A stretch of DNA of 19,883 nucleotides from JAJRXK01 sp964593155 (GTDB lineage: Bacteria > Krumholzibacteriota > Krumholzibacteriia > JAJRXK01). The notes beneath the pieces are model-generated. The model searched no databases, had not been told where the DNA came from, and worked only from the letters and a program-made list of their open reading frames with translations. Every line of letters starts with the position of its first letter. Within the stretch, counting starts at the first letter, position 1. Below, one piece after another: positions 10,041 through 17,607 of this stretch. The translations under genes were made by a program, and so were the position numbers. Where the stretch lies: the NCBI GenBank assembly GCA_964593155.1, contig CAZQHE010000077.1, positions 1-19,883 on the forward strand, given 5' to 3'.

Positions 10041-10868
10041 ATGTCTCCGCAGCTGCTGGCCTCGTCGCCCGTCGACGCCTCCCGATCCCTACCGGTCCTG
10101 GTCGTCGCCACGCTCGACGGACCCGCCGCCGTGCCCCGTGGTATCGACTGGATCCGGATCGACGGTGCCGGCGGCACGCTCGAGACGATCGAGCGGCGGC
10201 GGGATGCCTGTGCGCAGCCCGTGCTGTTCGACGTGCCCGCTCCGGACACGCGACACCGCGACACCCTGCTGACCACGGCCGAGTTCCTCGTCTTCGCCGC
10301 GGCCGAGGGCTTCGACTGGGTGAACCTTCGCGGCGTCCACAGCGCCGAGGACGTCCTCCATGCCCGCGAGTTCCTGCCGGACTCGGTGCGGCTCAGCGTG
10401 ACCCTGTCGACACCGCGGACTCTGCGGCATGCCCTGCGACCCTTGTGCGAGGTCGCCGATGCCCTGCTCTTCGATCGCGAGGAGCTGCGGCACTCGCTCG
10501 GCATCCGCCGCACCGACGCGATGCTGGCCTCGGCGGTGCGCCACGCGAGCGAGCGCGGAACCCCGACCCTGCTCGCGTCGGGTGTCCTGCCCTCGATGCT
10601 GCGCCACGACCATCCGCGCCCGCGCGACGTCGAGCGCCTGTCGGACCTGATCGACGACGGTCTGTGCGGGATGGTGCTCACGCGCGAGATCAGCAATGGC
10701 CCGGACCCGCAGGGCTGCGTGGACGTCGCCCGGCTTTTGGCCGAGCACGGGCAACGGCGGCGTCCGGCGGCGACTCCGCAGCCGAGGCCGGCCGCGCGGC
10801 TGGGCGGGCGCATGTCGGTGGTTCTCGACGCGGTGCCGGCCTCGCGCGAGGCGAGTGCCGGCCACTGA
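10041..10868 (+). CDS. Pyruvate-kinase-like TIM-barrel protein lacking B and C domains
   Basis: A 275-residue protein that aligns by eye along the pyruvate kinase barrel. V-V-A-T-L-D-G-P at 21-28 matches the start. W-I-R-I-D-G-A-G-G (37-45) sits at the R-L-N-F-S-H-G site, and L-F-D-V-P-A-P-D-T-R (62-71) at the D-T-K-G-P-E-I-R site. F-A-A-A-E-G-F-D-W-V-N-L-R-G-V-H-S-A-E-D-V matches the strand carrying the S-F-V-R motif, and L-P-S-M plus G-M-V-L-T-R-E-I-S-N-G (210-220) match the last strands. The B domain is absent exactly where it would be inserted (after Arg71), and the C domain is missing. The catalytic Lys and Glu of K-I-E are replaced (S-V-T-L-S), and R-G-D is R-E-E. Canonical activity is unlikely. 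GGAGG lies four bases before the ATG. The tail from 237 is low-complexity. Confidence 0.75.
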   Translation: MSPQLLASSPVDASRSLPVLVVATLDGPAAVPRGIDWIRIDGAGGTLETIERRRDACAQPVLFDVPAPDTRHRDTLLTTAEFLVFAAAEGFDWVNLRGVHSAEDVLHAREFLPDSVRLSVTLSTPRTLRHALRPLCEVADALLFDREELRHSLGIRRTDAMLASAVRHASERGTPTLLASGVLPSMLRHDHPRPRDVERLSDLIDDGLCGMVLTREISNGPDPQGCVDVARLLAEHGQRRRPAATPQPRPAARLGGRMSVVLDAVPASREASAGH

Positions 10869-10871
10869 GCC

Positions 10872-11822
10872 TCAGAGCGCCGCCAGATCGAGTGGGGCCG
10901 CGGTGAAGACCGACGCGAGCGCGCCGACCCCCGCTCCCACCGCGGACGGCGCGGGCGCTTCGTCCCGGAGCAGATCGAGAACAGCGGCTCGCACGTGCGC
11001 GGTGTCGTCGACGACCTCGAAGGGTCCTCGCGGACGTCCGTGACGGCCGTCGGCCCAGGCCGCCACCCGTCGGCCGCACGCGAGAGCAGCGCGGGCCATC
11101 GACTCCCCGTCGCAGAACACGACGTCGGCGGCGGCCAGCAGGTCGGGCAGGGCGGGCGCGTCGCCGGGCGCGGCGACGAACAGACCGGGGCCGGTCCAGG
11201 CCCGCGGCCAGCGGTCACGCAACCACACCGGACCGGTCGGTGCGAACACCAACTGGGAATCGGCTCGCAGGGAGGCCAGGGCCTCGGCCCACCGTTCGCC
11301 GGGCAGGGCCCGCTCCGGAGCGACCACGACCACGGCGCGACGGACGTCGAGTCCCATTGCGCTGCGCGCGCGGGCGGCGGCTCCCGGCTCGGCCGCCGGA
11401 TCGAGCCGCGGGTCGGCGATCACGGTCGTGTGCTCGGGGTGCAGGCCCGCTCGCTCGACGCCCGCGACGGTGACCAGGGCCGCGATCGGCGGCTGCGCCG
11501 CGCCCGCGGCCGCGGGTCCGAGGACCCACGGTGACCGACCACCGCCGTACCAGAGCACCACGCGTCCGCCCGGAGCCAGCCAGGGGGCGACGGCAGCCGG
11601 GGGCACGGCGGCATCGACCAGAATCCGGTCGAAGCGGGGTTCCGGGCGCTCACACGCCACCCACCCGCGCCGGCGGAGCGCGGCACGGACCACCGGCCGG
11701 CTGTCGCGGCGAGCGGGCAACCACCGTCCCGACGGCAGGAGCGCTTCGGCCCCGAGACCGCGCCGCAGCACTGCCTCGAAGCGTTCGACGTGTTCGGGAA
11801 GGGCGAACAGGACGCCGCGCAT
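10872..11822 (-). CDS. GT-B-like protein, possible glycosyl- or glycerophosphotransferase
   Basis: A 316-residue protein with two Rossmann-like halves. The first has strands around 66-70 and 86-94 (G-G-R-V-V-L-W-Y-G-G-G). The second starts near 163 (A-V-V-V-V-A-P-E) and ends in L-P-D-L-L-A-A-A-D-V-V-F-C-D-G-E-S-M-A at 225-243. That segment resembles the donor-binding region of CDP-glycerol glycerophosphotransferases and UDP-GlcNAc 2-epimerases (L-L-x-x-A-D-x-x-x-x-D-x-S-S). No catalytic residue can be named safely. ATG 11822 is chosen because GAGG precedes it and the upstream frame looks non-coding. It probably shares a transcript with the hexapeptide transferase, from which a long hairpin separates it. 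The function is a guess from fold-like features. Confidence 0.6.
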   Translation of the reverse strand: MRGVLFALPEHVERFEAVLRRGLGAEALLPSGRWLPARRDSRPVVRAALRRRGWVACERPEPRFDRILVDAAVPPAAVAPWLAPGGRVVLWYGGGRSPWVLGPAAAGAAQPPIAALVTVAGVERAGLHPEHTTVIADPRLDPAAEPGAAARARSAMGLDVRRAVVVVAPERALPGERWAEALASLRADSQLVFAPTGPVWLRDRWPRAWTGPGLFVAAPGDAPALPDLLAAADVVFCDGESMARAALACGRRVAAWADGRHGRPRGPFEVVDDTAHVRAAVLDLLRDEAPAPSAVGAGVGALASVFTAAPLDLAAL

Positions 11823-11828
11823 GGCCAC

Positions 11829-11872
11829 CTCGATCGGTTCGGACCGGCTCCCGGCGGCCGGCCCCGATCGAG
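11829..11872 (-). promoter_or_regulatory. Long hairpin that covers the ribosome binding site of the GT-B-like gene
   Basis: In the minus-strand transcript CTCGATCGG (11872-11864) pairs perfectly with CCGATCGAG (11837-11829). Inside it, GGCCGG can pair with CCGG-T-CC with one bulged base. The last three bases of the outer arm are the GAG of the GAGG ribosome binding site, 7-9 bases before the ATG at 11822. No U-run follows, so it is not a classic terminator. It lies in the 87-base gap after the hexapeptide gene. Confidence 0.6.
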
Positions 11873-11909
11873 ATGGAACAAGTCGCGCGCCAGCGCGCAC
11901 CGGGCCTGA

Positions 11910-12389
11910 TCAGCCTCCCGGACGCATCACCCGGGCGGGCACGCCGGCCACCGTCGTTCCGGGCTCGACGTCGCGCGTGACCACCGCGCCGGCACCGATC
12001 CGCGCGTCGTCACCCACGGTGACCCCACCCATGACGATCGCCCCCGAACCGATCGAGACCCGGTCGCCGATCGTCGTGCGCACGAAACGGCCGGCCCAGT
12101 CGTCCTCGCTCTCCGGTTCGCCCCCGGGCGTCACCGCGCGCGGGTTCTTGTCGTTGATGAACAGCACGCCGTGGCCCACGAAACAGCCATCGCCGATGTC
12201 GACGCCCTCGCAGACGAAGGTGTGGCTGCTGATCTTGCAGCGACGCCCGATGCGCGCGCCCTTCTGGATCTCGACGAAGGTGCCGATCCGCGTCTCGTCG
12301 CCGATCTCGCATCCGTACAGGTTCACGAACCGGTAGATCTTCACGTCCTGGCCGAGACGCACGTCGTCGGCGATGCTCACGAACTCCAA
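11910..12389 (-). CDS. Left-handed beta-helix (hexapeptide) acyltransferase, WbpD/WlbB-like
   Basis: A 159-residue acetyltransferase-type protein made of hexapeptide repeats ([I/V]-G-x-x-x-x) from about residue 5 to 75 and again 107-136. Between them is the loop L-F-I-N-D-K-N-P-R-A at 77-85. That loop and the C-terminal G-A-G-A-V-V-T-R-D-V-E-P-G-T-T-V-A-G-V-P-A-R-V are typical of sugar N-acetyltransferases such as WbpD/WlbB, which acetylate the 3-amino group of a UDP-sugar uronate using acetyl-CoA. The start is TTG 12389, six bases after GGAGG; GTG 12380 would be too far from it. A WbpE-type aminotransferase lies 5 kb away in this window. The exact substrate is an inference. Confidence 0.88.
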   Translation of the reverse strand: MEFVSIADDVRLGQDVKIYRFVNLYGCEIGDETRIGTFVEIQKGARIGRRCKISSHTFVCEGVDIGDGCFVGHGVLFINDKNPRAVTPGGEPESEDDWAGRFVRTTIGDRVSIGSGAIVMGGVTVGDDARIGAGAVVTRDVEPGTTVAGVPARVMRPGG

Positions 12390-12507
12390 GGTCTGCCTCC
12401 GGAAGCGGGTCGAGCGCGGTGCGAAGAGCGCAGAGGGTGGACCGACGCCGAGCCAGGGGTCAAGTCGGCGCTGGCCGCCGGGCCGAAACGCCCTAATGTG
12501 CCCCGTC

Positions 12508-13626
12508 ATGGATGCCACCGCCCGACAGGAATTCTTCCGCGACTCGGTCCTGCTCGCCCCGCTGACCAAGGGCGGCAACCTCCCCTTCCGCCGGCTGACG
12601 GTGGAGCTCGGCGCGCGCATCACCTGCGGCGAGATGGCCGTCGCACGCTTCGTGCTCAAGGGCAAGCGCGGCGAGATGGCCCTGCTGCGCCGCGCCGACG
12701 ACGAACCCGCATTCGGCGCGCAGCTGGCCGGACGGATCCCCGAGGAAATGGCCGACGCCGCGCGGATCGCCGTCGAGCGGGGGGCCGACTTCGTCGACGT
12801 GAACCTGGGCTGTCCGATCGACGTCTTCTGTCGCAAAGGTCTCGGGGCCGCGTTGATGCGCAAGCCGCGCAAGGTCGAACGCATCGTCGAGGCCATGCGC
12901 GCGGCGATCGACGTACCACTCAGCGTGAAGATGCGGCTGGGCTACGACGACGCGAAGCCGCGCTTCCTCCAGGTGGCACGCGCCTGCGAGGCGGCCGGAG
13001 CCGACGCCGTCACGCTGCACGGTCGCAGCCGGGCCCAGCGTTACAGCCGCGCCGCCGACTGGGACGCCGTGGCGACCCTGGTCGACAGCGTGTCGATCCC
13101 GGTGATCGGAAACGGCGACCTGCTGACCTGGCGCGACGTCGAACGCCACCGCGGCCACACGGGATGCGCGGGCGTGATGCTCGCCCGCGGTGCGCTGATC
13201 AAGCCGTGGCTGTTCCGCGAGATCGCCGACCGCCGCGATCACCTGCTCGGACCGCGGGCGCGTCTCGACGTGCTGCGCCGCTACCGCGCGCTCGCGCTCG
13301 CCCACTTCGGCGACGACGAACGCGGCCGGCGGCGCGTGCACGAGTTCCTGCACTGGCACCTGGACTTCTTCAACCGCTACCGGCCGGTGCCGAGCGACGC
13401 GGTGGATCCGGACGCCCATCCCCTGCTGCAGACCCGGACGGAGGCGGTGGAGACCGACGACGAGACCACGTGCCTGCTGTACTCGACCGATCCGGACGAT
13501 CGGACCACGCTGACGGATCGGCTGATGGCCGAGATCGACGACCACCCGGATTCCGTCGCGCTCTGGTCCTCGCGCAGCGCGTCCTCTATACTCGATCCGC
13601 CCGAGGGCGTCTCCGTCAGCCCCTGA
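12508..13626 (+). CDS. tRNA-dihydrouridine synthase, Dus3-like
   Basis: A 372-residue flavoprotein that reduces uridine to dihydrouridine in tRNA with NADPH. The FMN barrel opens with L-A-P-L-T-K-G-G-N-L-P-F-R-R (16-29) and I-T-C-G-E-M-A (38-44). The catalytic motif N-L-G-C-P gives Asn99 and Cys102. K-M-R-L-G, T-L-H-G-R-S-R-A-Q-R-Y-S and P-V-I-G-N-G-D follow. G-N-L-P-F-R-R, T-C-G-E-M-A, G-C-P-I-D, G-R-S-R-x-Q-R-Y and A-L-I-K-P-W-L-F-R-E-I resemble eukaryotic Dus3 more than E. coli DusA/B/C. The eukaryotic zinc-finger extension is absent. The last 60 residues are acidic and divergent. ATG 12508 is preferred; ATG 12496 is in frame. Neither has a clear ribosome binding site. Confidence 0.92.
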   Translation: MDATARQEFFRDSVLLAPLTKGGNLPFRRLTVELGARITCGEMAVARFVLKGKRGEMALLRRADDEPAFGAQLAGRIPEEMADAARIAVERGADFVDVNLGCPIDVFCRKGLGAALMRKPRKVERIVEAMRAAIDVPLSVKMRLGYDDAKPRFLQVARACEAAGADAVTLHGRSRAQRYSRAADWDAVATLVDSVSIPVIGNGDLLTWRDVERHRGHTGCAGVMLARGALIKPWLFREIADRRDHLLGPRARLDVLRRYRALALAHFGDDERGRRRVHEFLHWHLDFFNRYRPVPSDAVDPDAHPLLQTRTEAVETDDETTCLLYSTDPDDRTTLTDRLMAEIDDHPDSVALWSSRSASSILDPPEGVSVSP

Positions 13627-13642
13627 TCGCACGCCCATGGCC

Positions 13643-13668
13643 GGCCGGCTCCCACCCGGGGGCCGGCC
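13643..13668. terminator. Hairpin between the convergent dus and CYTH genes
   Basis: An 11-bp stem (13643-13653 with 13658-13668, one T-G wobble) closes on an ACCC loop. It lies 16 bases after the dus stop and 24 bases beyond the convergent CYTH stop. It is very stable but has no T-run on either side, so it may act as a bidirectional transcript end or 3' stabiliser. Confidence 0.55.
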
Positions 13669-13692
13669 CTCGCGTTCCGGAACGTGGAAGGA

Positions 13693-14346
13693 TCAGGCCG
13701 ACTCGCCGCGCAGCACGCGCTCGAGCCGCTCGCGCTTGCTCACCGCCGAGGGCTGCCAGGGCAGCTCGAGCTCGTCGAAGAGCGCACGCAGTCGGGCCAC
13801 GGCTTCCTCGGCCGCGCCGGCGTCGTCGACCTCGAGTTCGGCCTCGTGACGGACGTCGCCGTTGGGGTAGGTTGTCTCGTCGCACTCGACCACGAGGCCG
13901 TCGAATCCGGGCAGGGCTGCCCGGCGGCGCAGGTTACGCATGGTCCCGATCGGCCGCAGGCCCGCCTCGCGCAGGCGGGGCGGCAGGCCCTGGTCGCCCA
14001 GCAGTTCGTCGACCGCGCGCAGCAGGGACTCGCCGCCGTCCTGCAACGTGTGCTCGCGCGCCGGATCGAGCCGGGTCTCCCACTCGCCGCGTTCGACGAA
14101 GTCACCGCGGCTCTCTCCGGTGGTCTTCACGGTCAGCTTCAGGGTGTCGTTCTCACGGCGCAGGCGCACGGCCCAGCCGGCGGCGCTCCAGGCGCCGTCG
14201 TCGCCGTCGAAGTACAGGTTGACCTGGTGCTGGGCGTCGAGTTCGGGGCCGAGGGCGCCGAGGAGCCGCTCCAGCGCCCGTGCGTCGGGCAGCAGCAGCT
14301 TGAGTTCGGTCTCGACCGGGCGCGACCCGGGCTCCGGTGGCGTCAT
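13693..14346 (-). CDS. CYTH-domain triphosphatase-like protein
   Basis: A 217-residue protein of the CYTH (triphosphate tunnel metalloenzyme) family, which binds triphosphate and divalent metal inside a beta barrel. The diagnostic E-x-E-x-K is Glu12, Glu14, Lys16. Further tunnel-type residues follow: R-L-R-R near 61, K-L-T-V-K at 70-74, the E-R-G-E-W-E-T-R segment, V-E-C-D-E near 153, H-E-A-E-L-E-V near 167, and Lys204 in S-K-R-E-R-L. Bacterial members include inorganic triphosphatases (YgiF) and thiamine triphosphatases; no fused CHAD domain is present. ATG 14346 is used because it places the motif at the N-terminus as usual. The open frame upstream to 14475 is arginine/proline-rich and unlikely to be coding. 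The physiological substrate is unknown. Confidence 0.88.
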   Translation of the reverse strand: MTPPEPGSRPVETELKLLLPDARALERLLGALGPELDAQHQVNLYFDGDDGAWSAAGWAVRLRRENDTLKLTVKTTGESRGDFVERGEWETRLDPAREHTLQDGGESLLRAVDELLGDQGLPPRLREAGLRPIGTMRNLRRRAALPGFDGLVVECDETTYPNGDVRHEAELEVDDAGAAEEAVARLRALFDELELPWQPSAVSKRERLERVLRGESA

Positions 14347-14757
14347 CGGCGGGTCCGTTCGTGGCGGTGTGGGAGCGCGGACGGGTCGGAACCCCGGAGT
14401 GGATCGACCGGTGGACCTGGTCCCGTGGTCCCGCCGGTCCTCCGAAGTCTGCCCGGCATCGCGAGCCTTCACCACGCCCAGTGAAGCGCTCGACAGGTCG
14501 ACTCACGGCGCCCGTGTGTGAGCGCGACCCCCAGTTGCGATGCCTGCGGACCACGTCCGCGCTCCTCGTCGGTCCGATCCCGGCGCGGGCCAGGACGACC
14601 TCGGGAGGTTAACGGCCACTTGTTCGGCCGTCGAGGGTCAGTCTACCCCAACGCGCACCGCACGCCAGCGGTAAGCGTCTTCAAGGTCTGTGGTGCGGCG
14701 TCCTACACGCCCTCGCTCTCGTTCCGAGTTCGGCCCTCCCACCGAAGTGAACGTGAC
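14347..14757. other. 411-base stretch without a supported gene
   Basis: This is the only gap over 300 bases in the window, between the CYTH start and the M14 peptidase stop. Frames open here lack family motifs and ribosome binding sites. It holds one clean small hairpin, ACGGCC-8-GGCCGT at 14612-14631, with no T-run. It probably contains the 3' end of the peptidase transcript and the CYTH promoter, but I see no convincing -35/-10 pair. No tRNA or other known RNA was recognised. Confidence 0.5.
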
Positions 14758-17472
14758 TCATCCCGCCAGGCTCGGCCCGAGCAGCAGCCCGTTCAGGAGC
14801 AGTCGGTGCAATCCTTCCCATGTACCGCGAAATCCGGGATCCTCGGCGAAGAGGATCACGCGGCCACGGCCCCGCGTCTCCTCGACGAGAAAGGCCTTCC
14901 CCTTGAGGGCCTCCTCCATGACCGGCCACATGAATCCCGATCGCCGCGGGTTCTCGGAATCGATCCGCGCGACGGTGCGCCCGCCGCGCGACGGGGTCAG
15001 GATACGATCGCTCAGGACCGGCGCGTGGGCCGTTCGGCCCTCGCCCAGGGTCAGGTAATGGGAGTCGTCGAGCTGGAGGCGCACGATCGCACCCGGCGTG
15101 CGCAACGGCCGGCGCTCGGGCGGTAGCGGCGAGCCCGGTTCGTCCTCGGCAGCCACGACGAAATTCCCCAGGCGCCCTTCTTCGTCGGAGAGCTCGGCCA
15201 GGTCGCGGACGCGTTCGACGGTGGTCCAGGCCTCGTCGTCGCCGTGGGGCTCCACGATCGCGGCCGCACCGTCACCGACGGCCACGAGTACGCCGCCGGC
15301 TTCGACCCACCCCTCGAGCGCGTCGAGCGGCAGCGCGTGGGCGTCGGCGAGCGAGGGGATCAACAATGCGTCGAAGTCCGAAAGGTCGACGCGGTGCAAC
15401 GACCCGAGGAGCAGCGTGGTGAAGTCGAGACCGTAGCGGTCCTCGAGCAGCCAGTTCAGACCGCCGGCACTCGCCGGCGAAACACCGGGTCCGGTCACCA
15501 GACCGACCGAGGGTCTGCGCAGGACCCGCGCCTGGCCACTGCCCAGCGAGGGCCCGCGGTCGGTCCAACTCGCGTCGATCCCGCGGACGTCCACGCCAGC
15601 ACCGTGCGCCACCGACGCCATCAAGGCGTCGAGATCGGGCACGTGCCCGTTCGCGGCCCGCTTCACCACGAAGCTCCCACGCGGGATCTCCGCCCCGCCG
15701 TGCACGAAGGCACCGAGCACGCTCTCGACCTGCAGACCGGCGCGCCAGCACGCGAGCAGCGCTTCGACCGCCGCGTTGTCGCGGTAGGGCACGATCCATC
15801 CGTAGCGGGCTTCGCGCGAACCCACGACACGACCCTCGGGGTGCCAGTCGTCGACACCGGGACGCAGGCGCTGGCTCGGGACGTCCAGGGGACGGGACGC
15901 GGTGTAGGCCTCCACGCCGTAGCTGAAGACCAGCGACCACGCGGTGACGTCGTAGAAGCGATTGTGCAGACCGCGCTCGCGCCGCGCGCGCTCCTGCGCG
16001 AGGAAGTCCTCGTCCATCGGCGTGTGCGGATCGAGCAGACTGCGCACGAGCGCGTAGGCCGGCTGCTGCATCGGAACGCGGTAGCTCCCGGCGGGTAGTC
16101 GGACGTCGCGCTCGTCGTCGTCGTCGTAGACGGTCAACTCGACCTCGCGGTCCTCCGTCGTGCGCCACACCTCGATCCCCTGTTCGGCGAGCACGTGGGC
16201 CAGGCGCGTGGCCTCGCCCCCCTTGCTGGCCACCGAGAACACGAGCTCCTCCCGGGCATCGTCCTCGGCACGGCGTCGGGCCTCGTCGTGGAAGTCCACG
16301 TACGAGCGCACCAGGTCCTGCGAACGTGCCGCCGCGGTACGCACCGTGGTCATCGACGCGACGAAGTGACGGTGGACGGCGTCGGCGTAGCCGGCGATCC
16401 GCCCGCCACGCTGACGCAGGGCTCGCCCGCGCGTGGTGGCCTGCTCGTAGGTCATCCCCACCGCACCCTGCAGGGTGGGCCAGCTGTCGCCGTAGCCGGG
16501 GTAGAACAGGTCGAAGTCCTCGCGCACGTAGTAGTCGAAGCCGCGCGCGTCGAAGGCCTCGGCGTTGGCGCGCCCGAACACCTCGAACCACTCGAGGTGG
16601 TCCTCGGGGATGTTCGGATTGATCGGGTCGGCCGGCGGCGGGAAGAAGTAGCTCGACTTCCGACCCATCTCGTGCAGATCGACGAAGACCTGCGGCCGCC
16701 AGCGCAGGAAGGCGTCGACGTGCGAACGCGTCTCCTGCTGCGTGAGGAAGGCCCAGTCACGGTTGAGGTCGAACAGGAAGTGGTTCGTGCGGCCGCCGGG
16801 CCACAGCTGCCAGTGCTCCGATGCCCACGGAGAGGGGTCGGGCGGGAGTTCGTGACGCCCGAAACTGCGGACGTGCTGCAGGAAGCGACGGCGGCCGTCG
16901 GGGTTGTGCGAGGCTCCGACCAGGACGATCGACTCGCGCAGGATGCGCCGGGTCTCCTCGGATCGATCCGCCGCCAGGTGGTAGGCCAGCAGCAGACCGG
17001 CGTCCGAGCCCGAGGCCTCGTCCCCGTGCACGCTGCAGGCGATCCACACCACGGGCCGCAGGCCTTCGGTCGCGCGGCGCCGACGCTCCTCGTCGAAGCT
17101 CCAGGGATCGCGGACGATCCGCAGGAGCGAATCGCGCCGGCTCGTCGACACGTCGGTGTCGGGATCGGTGATCACGAGCAGCAGCAGGGGATCGCCCTGC
17201 ACGCTCCGGCCCATCCGCTCGACCTGCACGCGATCACTCGTGCGCCCGAGCGCCTGCACGTAGCCGAAGATCTCGTCGACCGTGGTGTGTCGTTCGGCGA
17301 AGGGACGCCCGAGCCACTGGTCGGGATCCGGGACGGCCGGATCGTAGTCGGCCCCGTCCACCCAGGTCCGCCACTCGGCGGCGGCCGCGGAGGTGGCGAT
17401 CAGGACCAACAGGAGCGTGTGCACCGCGAGCACCATGCCGCGGATCGGTCGGCGGAATCGGACGAGCTGCAC
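14758..17472 (-). CDS. Secreted M14-family zinc carboxypeptidase with GATase-like C-terminal domain
   Basis: A protein of about 904 residues. The N-terminus has Arg-rich residues 5-11, a hydrophobic core near 14-26 and an A-A-A-A-E cleavage region near 32, giving a Sec signal peptide. The M14 domain carries zinc ligands His149 and Glu152 in S-V-H-G-D-E, N-P-D-G-R-R-R, the third ligand His267 in V-D-L-H-E-M-G, and catalytic Glu343 in G-M-T-Y-E-Q-A. A long middle region follows. Near residues 655-750 V-G-L-V-T-G-P-G-V, L-L-I-P-S-L-A and G-G-V-L-V-A-V-G-D look like a class I glutamine-amidotransferase-type fold, a layout seen in large secreted M14-like peptidases. It should trim exported peptides. 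GTG 17472 gives the best signal peptide; ATG 17436 and GTG 17535 are alternatives, none with a good ribosome binding site. Confidence 0.9.
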   Translation of the reverse strand: MQLVRFRRPIRGMVLAVHTLLLVLIATSAAAAEWRTWVDGADYDPAVPDPDQWLGRPFAERHTTVDEIFGYVQALGRTSDRVQVERMGRSVQGDPLLLLVITDPDTDVSTSRRDSLLRIVRDPWSFDEERRRRATEGLRPVVWIACSVHGDEASGSDAGLLLAYHLAADRSEETRRILRESIVLVGASHNPDGRRRFLQHVRSFGRHELPPDPSPWASEHWQLWPGGRTNHFLFDLNRDWAFLTQQETRSHVDAFLRWRPQVFVDLHEMGRKSSYFFPPPADPINPNIPEDHLEWFEVFGRANAEAFDARGFDYYVREDFDLFYPGYGDSWPTLQGAVGMTYEQATTRGRALRQRGGRIAGYADAVHRHFVASMTTVRTAAARSQDLVRSYVDFHDEARRRAEDDAREELVFSVASKGGEATRLAHVLAEQGIEVWRTTEDREVELTVYDDDDERDVRLPAGSYRVPMQQPAYALVRSLLDPHTPMDEDFLAQERARRERGLHNRFYDVTAWSLVFSYGVEAYTASRPLDVPSQRLRPGVDDWHPEGRVVGSREARYGWIVPYRDNAAVEALLACWRAGLQVESVLGAFVHGGAEIPRGSFVVKRAANGHVPDLDALMASVAHGAGVDVRGIDASWTDRGPSLGSGQARVLRRPSVGLVTGPGVSPASAGGLNWLLEDRYGLDFTTLLLGSLHRVDLSDFDALLIPSLADAHALPLDALEGWVEAGGVLVAVGDGAAAIVEPHGDDEAWTTVERVRDLAELSDEEGRLGNFVVAAEDEPGSPLPPERRPLRTPGAIVRLQLDDSHYLTLGEGRTAHAPVLSDRILTPSRGGRTVARIDSENPRRSGFMWPVMEEALKGKAFLVEETRGRGRVILFAEDPGFRGTWEGLHRLLLNGLLLGPSLAG

Positions 17473-17541
17473 GGGAATACCGGGAGGGGTCGGGAGGATC
17501 GGCGACGGACGGACGCGCCGTGGGGCGAAGCGCACGACTCC

Positions 17542-17547
17542 ATGATA
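17542..17547 (-). promoter_or_regulatory. Candidate -10 element of the M14 peptidase gene
   Basis: TATCAT on the minus strand matches five of six sigma-70 -10 bases and stands out in GC-rich DNA. The -35 position falls inside the terminator hairpin of the preceding gene and is a poor match. Transcription from here would start near 17535, which argues against a translation start at 17592. Confidence 0.4.
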
Positions 17548-17555
17548 CACGAAAC

Positions 17556-17576
17556 GGCGCGGGAAAGTCCCGCGCC
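17556..17576 (-). terminator. Terminator hairpin after the aminotransferase gene
   Basis: A perfect 9-bp stem, GGCGCGGGA with TCCCGCGCC, closes on a CTT loop and is followed on the minus strand by GTTTCGTGT. It starts about 31 bases after the aminotransferase stop. The stem is strong and the U-tract short. Confidence 0.7.
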
Positions 17577-17607
17577 GCCTCCCGGGGTTCACATGGACGT
17601 GTCGTGG

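Noticed and set aside
12390..12896. N-terminal extension of the hexapeptide transferase frame
   Set aside because: It runs antisense through the dus catalytic region. The ribosome binding site and repeat start point to the TTG at 12389.
14690..14757. A CCGAACTCGGAA stretch (minus strand) like the conserved loop of 5S rRNA
   Set aside because: Only this 12-base piece matches. The flanking helices and the rest of the 5S rRNA are absent, and it is a simple CCGA/TCGG self-complementary run.
14601..14757. Possible tRNA, from GTTAAC and TTCCGAGTTCGG-like strings
   Set aside because: No acceptor stem, no proper GTTCRANYC T-loop and no anticodon arm could be assembled on either strand.
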